From an uncultured delta proteobacterium (GTDB taxonomy: Bacteria; Myxococcota_A; Polyangia; Polyangiales; Ga0077539), in NCBI GenBank assembly GCA_903860995.1, contig CAIOSS010000640.1, positions 1 through 6,084 on the forward strand: a stretch of DNA of 6,084 bases. Direction: 5' to 3'. This document shows positions 1-5,555 of this stretch, in pieces. The notes under the pieces are model-generated. The model saw only the letters and a program-made list of their open reading frames with translations. It made no database searches and had not been told where the DNA came from. The translations under genes and the position numbers were made by a program. Every line of letters begins with the position of its first letter. Positions within the stretch are counted from its first letter, which is position 1.

Positions 1-92
1 CGAGGAGGGAGCGGGCGACGATCACGGCGGAGGGTGGCGACTGTAATACCATTGAGGGACGTAGGGGATTGGACGGAGCGCCCGCCCACGTC

Positions 93-137
93 GTCGGTCA
101 CCAGCCTCGCCCTCCGAGGGGAGCGCCGCGGACCGAC
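93..137 (-). terminator. Stem-loop just after the lipoprotein stop codon
   Basis: GTCGGTC (93-99) and GACCGAC (131-137) form a perfect 7-bp stem enclosing a second small hairpin (CCTCG 105-109, CGAGG 115-119). The outer stem begins 3 nt after the stop codon. No T-run follows on the minus strand, so it is not a textbook intrinsic terminator; it may slow RNA decay or be chance. The rest of 1-140 shows no gene or other signal. Confidence 0.3.
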
Positions 138-140
138 CCT

Positions 141-3100
141 CTAGCGCGAGCACTCCCCCGTCATGGGGTTGCAGCGCGTGCCCGGGAAGAAGTTGTTGCA
201 GAACAGGTTGCCGCCCAGCAGGTCGCAGCGCGGCGCGCACACCCGGAAGGTGGTGCTCCAGCAGGCGTTGGAGGGGAAGGGGCCGCCCGAGCCGACGCCC
301 GCGCACTGCGGGCTGCTCTCGCACGCGCACGAGAACTCGTCGATGAGCCCGTTGGCGTTGTCGTCGCGGCCGTTGCAGCACTCGCCGCCGCCGGTGGCGT
401 TGGGGCGGCAGTCCGAGTCGGCGCAGTCGGCCACGCCGTCGCAGTCGTTGTCGCGGCCGTCGGTGCACGCGGCCACGCCCATCTCCCGCGCCGCCGTCGG
501 GCGGCAGCACATCGGCTGCGCGGCGCAGCCCGGGTCGGCGCAGTCGACCTGCCCGTCGCAGTCGTTGTCGACCCCGTCGCTGCAGGTCCGGGCGTCGGCC
601 TCGGCGCCCGTCGGGCGGCAGCACGCCAGGGTGTCGCGGCAGCTCATGTCAGCGCAGTCGACCTGGGCGTCGCAGTCGTTGTCGCGGCCGTCGCTGCAGG
701 CCGTGTCGGTGGCCTCGGGCGCCGGGATGCACCGGCAGGCCGGGTCCAGGGCGCAGTCGGGGTCGGCGCAGTCGACGGCGCTGTCGCCGTCGTCGTCGAC
801 GAGGTTGTTGCAGATCTCCCGCGTCGCCCCTTCGGTGATGTTGAGCACGAAGTTGCCCCGCGACTGCGCGCTGAACCCGTCGACGAAGGCGTAGTACACG
901 CCCGGCGTCGCCGCGAAGGTCACCCGCGAGGAGACCCCGCTCGCGTCGTCGTTGCACGCCACCTGCGTCCCCGTCTGGCAGGGCTCGCGGCGCACGTAGA
1001 GCACCGTGTCGAAGGCGCTGCCCAGCGTGTCGATGGTGATCGTCGACGCGCGGGTCACCCGGAACACGTACACCACGTCGGCCCCGGCTCCGCCCTGGCA
1101 GCCCGGGACCCCAACGGTCACCGGGGTGAAGTCGTTGCGGGCCCCGTCGAGGTTGCCCCTGGTGCTCGACGGCACCGACACCACCGTGGGCAGCGCGCAG
1201 GTGTCGTTGGGCGGCGGGGCCGAGCACACCGGCTGCGGCACGCAGAACCTGTCCGCGCAGTCGGTCTGCCCGTCGCAGTCGTTGTCGCGCCCGTCGGCGC
1301 AGGACATCGGGTCGGCCTCGGTGCCCGTGGGGACGCACGTCGGGCACGCCGGGGTGCCCCGGCAGTTCGGGTCGGCGCAGTCAACGAGCATGTCGCAGTC
1401 GTTGTCGCGCCCGTCGTCGCAGACCTCGGGCGCCGGCACGCAGCCGCAGAACCCGCCGAGGCGGCAGTCGGGGTCGGCGCAGTCGGTCTGCCCGTCGCAG
1501 TCGTCGTCGAGCCCGTCGCTGCAGGTCCGGGCGTCGGCCTCCGGGCCCGTCGGCATGCACATCATGCAGATCGGGCTCGCGCCGCAGTCCGCCCGGTCGG
1601 CGCAGTCGACGAGCCCGTCGCCGTCGTCGTCCGTCCCGTTGTCGCAGATCTCCGTCGTCCCGAGGCTCACCCGCAGCTGGAACGCCCCGCGCGCCCCGTT
1701 CCACCCGTCGACCACGACGAAGTAGTTGCCGGGCTCGGCGTTGGCGAGCACCAGCCGGGAGTTGGTCCCGGTGCCGCCGTCGTCGTCGCAGGCGATGGGC
1801 CCCGAGGCGCAGTCGCCGCGAAACACGATGAGCGCCGTGTCGTACGCGCTGCCCTCGGTGTCGAGGGTGATCGTCTGCCGCGTCGGGTTGCGGATCACGT
1901 ACACCACGTCGGGCGCCCCGTTGCCCGCGCAGGCCGGGGTAAAGTCGTCGCGCGCCGTGGTGGTGACGCCGCTCGCCCGCCCGGGCACCGAGATGATCGT
2001 CGGCGACTCGCAGGTGTCGTTGGCCACCCGGCAGGCCGCGGTGTCGCGGCACGCGGCGTCGGCGCAGTCCGTCGCGCCGTCGCAGTCGTTGTCACGGCCG
2101 TCGTTGCACACCTCGGTGCGCCCGGTGGGCAAGCACATCACGCAGCCCGGCAGGCGCACGCAGGCGGAGTCGGCGCAGTCGGTCTGCCCGTCGCAGTCGT
2201 TGTCGCGGCCGTCGGCGCAGGCCATCGGGTCGGCCTCGGGGCCCGTCGGGATGCACATCGCGCAGGCCGGGGTGCGGACGCACTCCGGGTCGGCGCAGTC
2301 GGCCAGGCGGTCGCAGTCGTTGTCGCGCCCGTCGCTGCACACCTCCAGACCGGTCGGGACGCACATCCCGCAGGCGGGGGTGCCCGCGCAGGTGACGTCG
2401 GCGCAGTCGGCGCGGCCGTCGCAGTTGTTGTCGCGCCCGTCGAGGCAGGCCTCCGTGGCGCCGGGGTTCACCGAGCGGTCGTTGTCGTTGCAGTCGCGGC
2501 CGCCCGCGCAGGCCGCGGGCCCGAAGCCGTCGCCGTCGTCGTCGCGGGGGCGGGTGATGCAGGTGCGCCGGGCCTCGTCGCAGGAGTCCGCGGTGCAGGG
2601 GTCGTTGTCGTCGCAGCGCACGGGCATCTCGGCGACGCACCCGCGGCCGGCGACGCAGCGCTCGACGCCGTTGCAGAAGCTCGGGTCGTTGCACGCCGTG
2701 TCGTCGGGCACGGTCACGCAGCCGCGGCCGGGGATGCATCGGTCGGCGGTGCACGCGACGCCGTCGTCGCAGGAGAGGGCGTCGCCCCGCACGCAGCGCC
2801 CGCCGCCGCAGCGCTCGGCGCCGTCGCAGGGGTCGCCGTTGTCGCAGTTGTCGTCGCGGACACACTCCACCGGCGTGCAGTCGCGCATCGGGTCGCAGAA
2901 GGCCGGGGCGATGCAGCGGCTGCTGTCGGGCGCGAAGGCGCAGCCGCGGCCCTCGACGCACTGGTCGACGGTGCACACCACGTTGTCGTCACAGACGGGT
3001 GCGGGACCGGGGACGCAGCGACCGGACTGACAGCTCTCGACGCCGTTGCAGAGGAGGGCGTCGTCGCAGTCGCGGTTGGAGACGCACTGCGGGCCGGGGA

Positions 3101-3269
3101 TGTCCGGGCGATCGGGGACATCGGGTGTGTCAGGCCGATCGAGTGGCACATCGACCGCGACGTCGGCGTCAGGGACGTCCTCGGGCACATCGAGCTCCGA
3201 GCGGCCGCACGCCGCGAGGGCGTAGGCGGCGACGAGGGCACCGGCGAACGAGAGGAGTGGGCGCTTCAT
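141..3269 (-). CDS. Large Cys/Asp-rich surface lipoprotein with MopE/TSP3-like repeats and two PPC-like domains
   Basis: This is a 1042-aa exported lipoprotein of unknown function, probably a calcium- or metal-binding structural surface protein. The open frame continues far upstream, antisense to nothing but in a shadow frame of the asparagine synthetase. I place the start at the ATG at 3269 because it gives MKRPLL, a hydrophobic core and the lipobox LAAC (Cys21), with AGGT 6 nt upstream. In order: Asp/Pro-rich stalk (25-60); three Cys-rich EGF-like units (61-237); one MopE-type unit (243-286); repeats 1-4 (to 407); PPC-like domain 1 (417-536); repeats 5-8 (540-676); PPC-like domain 2 (688-814); repeats 9-12 (818-954); a degenerate repeat (962-982); and a Cys-rich tail (981-1042). 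I count about 117 cysteines. Gly at +2 after the lipid Cys suggests outer-membrane sorting by the E. coli rule. There is no C-terminal anchor. No catalytic motif is visible. The coding call is very secure; function is inferred only from domain type. Confidence 0.93.
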   Translation of the reverse strand: MKRPLLSFAGALVAAYALAACGRSELDVPEDVPDADVAVDVPLDRPDTPDVPDRPDIPGPQCVSNRDCDDALLCNGVESCQSGRCVPGPAPVCDDNVVCTVDQCVEGRGCAFAPDSSRCIAPAFCDPMRDCTPVECVRDDNCDNGDPCDGAERCGGGRCVRGDALSCDDGVACTADRCIPGRGCVTVPDDTACNDPSFCNGVERCVAGRGCVAEMPVRCDDNDPCTADSCDEARRTCITRPRDDDGDGFGPAACAGGRDCNDNDRSVNPGATEACLDGRDNNCDGRADCADVTCAGTPACGMCVPTGLEVCSDGRDNDCDRLADCADPECVRTPACAMCIPTGPEADPMACADGRDNDCDGQTDCADSACVRLPGCVMCLPTGRTEVCNDGRDNDCDGATDCADAACRDTAACRVANDTCESPTIISVPGRASGVTTTARDDFTPACAGNGAPDVVYVIRNPTRQTITLDTEGSAYDTALIVFRGDCASGPIACDDDGGTGTNSRLVLANAEPGNYFVVVDGWNGARGAFQLRVSLGTTEICDNGTDDDGDGLVDCADRADCGASPICMMCMPTGPEADARTCSDGLDDDCDGQTDCADPDCRLGGFCGCVPAPEVCDDGRDNDCDMLVDCADPNCRGTPACPTCVPTGTEADPMSCADGRDNDCDGQTDCADRFCVPQPVCSAPPPNDTCALPTVVSVPSSTRGNLDGARNDFTPVTVGVPGCQGGAGADVVYVFRVTRASTITIDTLGSAFDTVLYVRREPCQTGTQVACNDDASGVSSRVTFAATPGVYYAFVDGFSAQSRGNFVLNITEGATREICNNLVDDDGDSAVDCADPDCALDPACRCIPAPEATDTACSDGRDNDCDAQVDCADMSCRDTLACCRPTGAEADARTCSDGVDNDCDGQVDCADPGCAAQPMCCRPTAAREMGVAACTDGRDNDCDGVADCADSDCRPNATGGGECCNGRDDNANGLIDEFSCACESSPQCAGVGSGGPFPSNACWSTTFRVCAPRCDLLGGNLFCNNFFPGTRCNPMTGECSR
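144..386 (-). other. Degenerate last repeat and Cys-rich C-terminal tail
   Basis: A thirteenth, decayed repeat (962-982) reads CCNGRDDNANGLIDE. It has lost the loop cysteine and two of the acids to Asn, and ends in the DE seen at the close of classical MopE-type units. After it, residues 981-1042 carry nine cysteines (981, 983, 989, 1003, 1011, 1015, 1024, 1033, 1040) and end CNPMTGECSR. I do not recognise this tail as a named domain. It has no transmembrane helix, no MYXO-CTERM-type sorting signal and no LPXTG motif. Confidence 0.7.
408..818 (-). repeat. Calcium-loop repeat block C (repeats 9-12)
   Basis: Residues 818-954 hold four repeats, with first cysteines at 820, 858, 896 and 935. Repeat 9, just after the second PPC-like domain, reads DDDGDSAVDCAD and again lacks the loop cysteine. 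Repeats 10-12 have the standard DNDCD core and DCAD. Two linkers here end in adjacent cysteines (CCRPT at 883-887 and 921-925) instead of C-x2-C. Confidence 0.88.
828..1208 (-). other. PPC-like domain 2 of the lipoprotein
   Basis: Residues 688-814 are clearly homologous to domain 1. They begin NDTC and contain DVVYVFRV, ITIDTLGSAFDTVLYVRR, CNDDASGVSSRV and VYYAFVDGFS, ending GNFVLNI. Cysteines 691, 724, 764 and 772 correspond to the four of domain 1. The main difference is a longer segment between the first two cysteines (33 against 27 residues). A Pro-rich joint (APPP) precedes it. Confidence 0.75.
1242..1652 (-). repeat. Calcium-loop repeat block B (repeats 5-8)
   Basis: Residues 540-676 hold four repeats, with first cysteines at 542, 583, 617 and 657. 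Repeat 5 follows the PPC-like domain with only a three-residue gap and reads DDDGDGLVDCAD, so the loop cysteine is replaced by Gly while all acidic ligands remain. Repeats 6 and 8 carry DCDGQTDCAD, and repeat 7 has Met in place of the loop Gly. The linker before repeat 7 is the shorter CGC-VPAPE form, unlike the C-x2-C-x-PTG linkers around it. Confidence 0.88.
1662..2021 (-). other. PPC-like domain 1 of the lipoprotein
   Basis: Residues 417-536 form a beta-rich domain beginning NDTC. It has DVVYVIRN, ITLDTEGSAYDTALIVFRG, CDDDGGTGTNSRL and a closing GNYFVVVDGWN-x-RGAFQLRV. This is the layout of bacterial pre-peptidase C-terminal (PPC-like) jelly-roll domains: DT-x-GS-x-[YF]DT, then C-[DN]DD, then Y-x-VVDG. 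Four cysteines (420, 447, 487, 494) match those of domain 2. Such domains act as adhesive or structural parts of secreted proteins; no enzyme residues are visible. Confidence 0.75.
2049..2453 (-). repeat. Calcium-loop repeat block A (repeats 1-4)
   Basis: Residues 273-407 hold four repeats of about 36-40 residues, with first cysteines at 275, 311, 351 and 388. The core is C-x-DGRDNDCDG-x2-DCAD-x2-C. The stretch D-x-D-x-D-G-x2-D-x2-D inside it is the thrombospondin type 3 calcium-loop consensus. Repeat 1 continues directly from the only full MopE-type unit (DDDGDGFG at 243-250, then DC-NDND and NPGATEAC), and its second acid is Asn (DNNCD). Repeat 2 has Arg in place of the loop Gly. The linkers are C-x2-C-[VIL]-PTG. 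At DNA level the recurring element on the plus strand is close to GTCGCAGTCGTTGTCG. Confidence 0.88.
2559..3089 (-). repeat. Three EGF-like Cys-rich units in the lipoprotein
   Basis: Residues 61-237 contain about three copies of the pattern CNG-x-E-x-C-x2-G-x-C-V, then CDD-x3-CT-x-D-x-C, then G-x-GC. The clearest pieces are CNGVESCQSGRCV (74-86), CDGAERCGGGRCV (148-160) and CNGVERCVAGRGCV (199-212). Each is followed by a CDD-x3-CT block (93-100, 167-174, 219-226). Regular Cys spacing implies disulfide-knotted modules. Related CDD/CT repeats are common in myxobacterial secreted proteins; I know of no defined ligand for them. Confidence 0.75.
3207..3269 (-). other. Lipoprotein signal peptide with lipobox
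   Basis: Residues 1-21 read MKRPLLSFAGALVAAYALAAC: a two-residue basic start (Lys2, Arg3), a hydrophobic Leu/Ala core and the lipobox L-A-A-C. Signal peptidase II would cut before Cys21, which becomes the lipidated N-terminus. The following Gly-Arg-Ser lacks the Asp+2 inner-membrane retention signal known from E. coli, so outer-membrane placement is likely. The Asp/Pro-rich segment after it (25-60, many D-x-P steps) looks like an extended tether. Confidence 0.9.
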
Positions 3270-3508
3270 GGGTTGACCTGTGGGGGGACGGACGTGAGCC
3301 CAGGGAAGAATCGCCCCGCAGGATGCGCCAGCGGCGCACGGCGGGTGAACTCTCTGGCAACGGCCCGTAGCAGGAGGCGGGCCGCGGGGGGGGGGAGGAG
3401 GGTGGGATCGTGGTGTTCTCCCGCGCAGGAGAGCCCATGCACAGCCCGATGCTCGCGCCCGTCGTCGACGCGTGCCGGGCGGTGCGCTGACCCACGGCGC
3501 CGCGCCCA
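3270..3508. other. Intergenic gap between asparagine synthetase and lipoprotein
   Basis: This 239-bp stretch has no convincing gene; the open frames crossing it have no recognisable protein features. It is where a promoter for the lipoprotein would lie, but I see no clear -35/-10 pair. It contains a homopolymer of ten C on the minus strand (3386-3395) and a short hairpin (3415-3434, listed separately). Its downstream end carries AGGT (3276-3279), 6 nt before the lipoprotein ATG and usable as a weak ribosome binding site. Its length leaves open whether the lipoprotein is read through from the upstream genes or transcribed separately. Confidence 0.6.
3415..3434 (-). terminator. Weak stem-loop, doubtful terminator
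   Basis: GTTCTCC (3415-3421) and GGAGAGC (3428-3434) can form a 7-bp stem with one G-U pair around a 6-nt loop. It lies 75 bp after the asparagine synthetase stop codon. No T-tract follows it on the minus strand, so it does not look like a standard intrinsic terminator. It may be chance in such GC-rich DNA. Confidence 0.2.
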
Positions 3509-5533
3509 TCAATCGACCCGGTGCACCTCGGTGCGAAACGGCACCCCGTCGTCGCCGTGGTGCTTCTGCTCGATGAGCCGCTGGTGCAGGAGCTGGGTCG
3601 AGAGCACCCCCACCACGGCCATGTTGTCGGCGTTGCTGAAGCCCGCGTCGCCGCCCTTCGCGGCCACCCGCCGGGCCTTCTCCATGAGCGCCGTCACGGC
3701 GGTGGCGTCGAAGACCCCGACGGCCTTCAGCGCCCGCTCGGTGGTGAGCTCGCGCACCCACTCCGGCGCGTCGGCGCCGGTGAAGCACGCCGCGTCGGGC
3801 GCGCGGTAGGGCTGCTTCGGTCGCTCCAGGATCTCCCGCGGCAGCACCGCCGCCGCCGCCCGCTTGAGCACGTGCTTCTCGTCGAGCCCGCGCAGCTTGA
3901 AGCGCGCCGGCATCGCGTTGGCGAAGGCCATCACCTCCTTGTCGAGGAAGGGAAAGCGCCCCTCGACGGAGTTGGCCATGAGCATCCGGTCGCCCTGGGA
4001 CGCCAGGATGTACGGGTTGAGCAGGGTGACCACCTCCAGGTACTGCGCCTGGGCCAGCGGGTCCCAGCGGGGGAAGTCCGCGGGCAGCGAGGCGACCAGC
4101 GAGGCCACCGCCGCGGGCCGCGGGTCCGCCGCCATGCGCCCGCGCATCTCCGCGGAGAAGAAGCGCTGGAGGGCCGACGCGCTCGACCACCGCGGGCCGT
4201 GCGAGAAGGTGGGGTCGTCGGGCTTGTCGATGCCCCGCGCCCAGAACTGCAGCGCCAGCCCCCGGGCCGCCGCGGGCGACCGCGCGAGCCAGGGGTACAG
4301 CCGATCGAAGAGCTTCGGACGAAGCTTGGAGTCGGGCTGCCGCGACCAGAAGCGCCGCACCTTGGCCTCGCGGAAGAGGTCGTAGCCGCCGAGCATCTCG
4401 TCGGAGCCTTCGCCGGTGAGCACCACCTTGAGCCCCTGGCTTCGCACCAGCTTCGACAGCAGGAAGAGCGGCGCGGGCCCCGTGCGCAACAACGGCCGCT
4501 CGGCGTGCGCCACCACGTCCGGGAACACCCGCGCGATGTCCGAGCGCGACGCCACCACCTCGGCGTGGTCGCTGTGCAGCCGCTCGACCATCAAGCGCTG
4601 GTACGGGGTCTCGTCGTACTCGGGGTCTTCGAAGCGCAGCGAGAAGGTGTGGAAGCGCCCGCGCACGGCGTCGCGCGCCAGCCACGCCACGTAGCTGCTG
4701 TCGATGCCGCCGGAGAGGTACGCCCCGACGGGCACGTCGGCGCGGAGCATCCGCAGCTCGGAGGCCTTGAGCAGCCTGTCGCGCAGGCCCGCGACGGCCT
4801 CGTCGAGGGTGCAGCTGTCGTGGTCGCGGGGGGCGTCGCCCTGCACCCGGGGATACTCGGGCTGCCAGTAGACGTGGTCGTGGCGCGCGCCGGACTTCGT
4901 GTACCGCCGCACGACCCCGGGCGGCAGCTCGGCGATGTCGGTGAACACCGTGGTGGGCGCCCGCGACGCCCAGAAGGTGAAGGTCTCCTCGATGCCGCGC
5001 ACGTCCAGGCCCCGCGGCACGTCGGGGTCGGCGTAGAGGGCCTTCACCTCGCTGGCGAAGCGCACCCGGCCGCCGCCCTCGTGGACGAAGAGCGGGCGCA
5101 CGCCCACCCGGTCGCGGCAGAGCACCAGCTCTTCGGACACGCTGTCCCACAGCGCGATGGCCCACTGCCCGTTGAAGCGGGAGAAGGCCTCGATGCCCCA
5201 CTGCTCCCAGGCGTGGACGATCACCTCGGTGTCGGAGTGCGTGCGGAAGGTGTGCCCCGCGTCCTCGAGCTCGGCCCGCAGCTCGACGAAGTTGAACACC
5301 TCTCCATTGAAGACCAGCCAGCGCGTGTCGTCTTCATTGGACAGGGGCTGCTGCCCGCTGGCGAGGTCGACGATGGAGAGCCGCGCGTGCCCGAGCGCCG
5401 CCCGCCCGTCGCGGTACACCCCGAACTCGTCGGGCCCGCGGTGCCGGAGGGTCCGCACCATGGCGCGCACCAGCTCCCGCGACGGCGGCGGGAGCGCAGG
5501 GGAGAGGTTCACGATCCCGGCGATGCCACACAT
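3509..5533 (-). CDS. asnB: Asparagine synthase (glutamine-hydrolysing), class II amidotransferase
   Basis: This 674-aa protein is predicted to hydrolyse glutamine and pass the ammonia to an ATP-activated carboxylate, normally aspartate, giving asparagine. It starts MCGIAGI. Cys2 is the Ntn-hydrolase nucleophile once Met is removed, which fixes the start at 5533. Glutaminase residues are in place: RHRGPD (30-35), R51 in HARLSIVD, FNGE (75-78) and SDTE (100-103). The synthetase half has the PP-loop SGGIDSS (274-280), GEGSDEMLGGY (374-384) with the expected Glu, and DRMLMANSVEGRFPFLD (515-531) near the ammonia tunnel and active site. The GEGSDE form resembles true asparagine synthetases. At 674 aa it is longer than E. 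coli AsnB (about 554 aa); the extra length seems to lie around 390-490 and at the C-terminus. No frameshift is seen. Because a glycosyltransferase precedes it, it could instead amidate a sugar carboxylate in a polysaccharide pathway, as some relatives in such clusters are proposed to do. The family call is very secure, the exact substrate less so. Confidence 0.95.
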   Translation of the reverse strand: MCGIAGIVNLSPALPPPSRELVRAMVRTLRHRGPDEFGVYRDGRAALGHARLSIVDLASGQQPLSNEDDTRWLVFNGEVFNFVELRAELEDAGHTFRTHSDTEVIVHAWEQWGIEAFSRFNGQWAIALWDSVSEELVLCRDRVGVRPLFVHEGGGRVRFASEVKALYADPDVPRGLDVRGIEETFTFWASRAPTTVFTDIAELPPGVVRRYTKSGARHDHVYWQPEYPRVQGDAPRDHDSCTLDEAVAGLRDRLLKASELRMLRADVPVGAYLSGGIDSSYVAWLARDAVRGRFHTFSLRFEDPEYDETPYQRLMVERLHSDHAEVVASRSDIARVFPDVVAHAERPLLRTGPAPLFLLSKLVRSQGLKVVLTGEGSDEMLGGYDLFREAKVRRFWSRQPDSKLRPKLFDRLYPWLARSPAAARGLALQFWARGIDKPDDPTFSHGPRWSSASALQRFFSAEMRGRMAADPRPAAVASLVASLPADFPRWDPLAQAQYLEVVTLLNPYILASQGDRMLMANSVEGRFPFLDKEVMAFANAMPARFKLRGLDEKHVLKRAAAAVLPREILERPKQPYRAPDAACFTGADAPEWVRELTTERALKAVGVFDATAVTALMEKARRVAAKGGDAGFSNADNMAVVGVLSTQLLHQRLIEQKHHGDDGVPFRTEVHRVD

Positions 5534-5547
5534 GGGTCTTGGGGGGG

Positions 5548-5553
5548 CTCCTT
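5548..5553 (-). promoter_or_regulatory. Ribosome binding site of the asparagine synthetase, unusually distant
   Basis: AAGGAG on the minus strand is a strong Shine-Dalgarno match. It ends 14 nt before the ATG at 5533, longer than the usual 5-9 nt. The spacer includes a run of seven C (5541-5547). The start codon cannot move, because Cys2 must directly follow Met. Either the long spacing is tolerated or it lowers translation. Confidence 0.6.
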
Positions 5554-5555
5554 GT

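Noticed and set aside
408..2453. CRISPR-like recurrence of a GTCGCAGTCGTTGTCG element at intervals of roughly 100-120 bp
   Set aside because: The copies are imperfect, keep codon phase, and encode the DNDCD core of a single continuous protein. The sequences between are homologous linkers, not unrelated spacers.
2999..3370. Plus-strand open frame of 123 codons across the lipoprotein start and the gap
   Set aside because: Low-complexity Arg/Gly-rich translation, no family features, and it overlaps the signal peptide region of the well-supported lipoprotein in antisense.
69..3809. A 1246-codon plus-strand open frame opposite the lipoprotein, with repeated Val/Ala-rich segments
   Set aside because: It is the antisense of the repeat-coding sequence. 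GC-rich codons on the minus strand leave few stops in this frame, and the repeats mirror the DNDCD units. It also runs through the intergenic gap and into the asparagine synthetase, and has no recognisable domain.
3270..5201. Upstream extension of the lipoprotein frame to 5201, which would give a 1686-aa protein
   Set aside because: The extension lies inside the asparagine synthetase in another frame and gives low-complexity Arg/Ala-rich sequence. The ATG at 3269 starts a proper signal peptide with lipobox and has a ribosome binding site.
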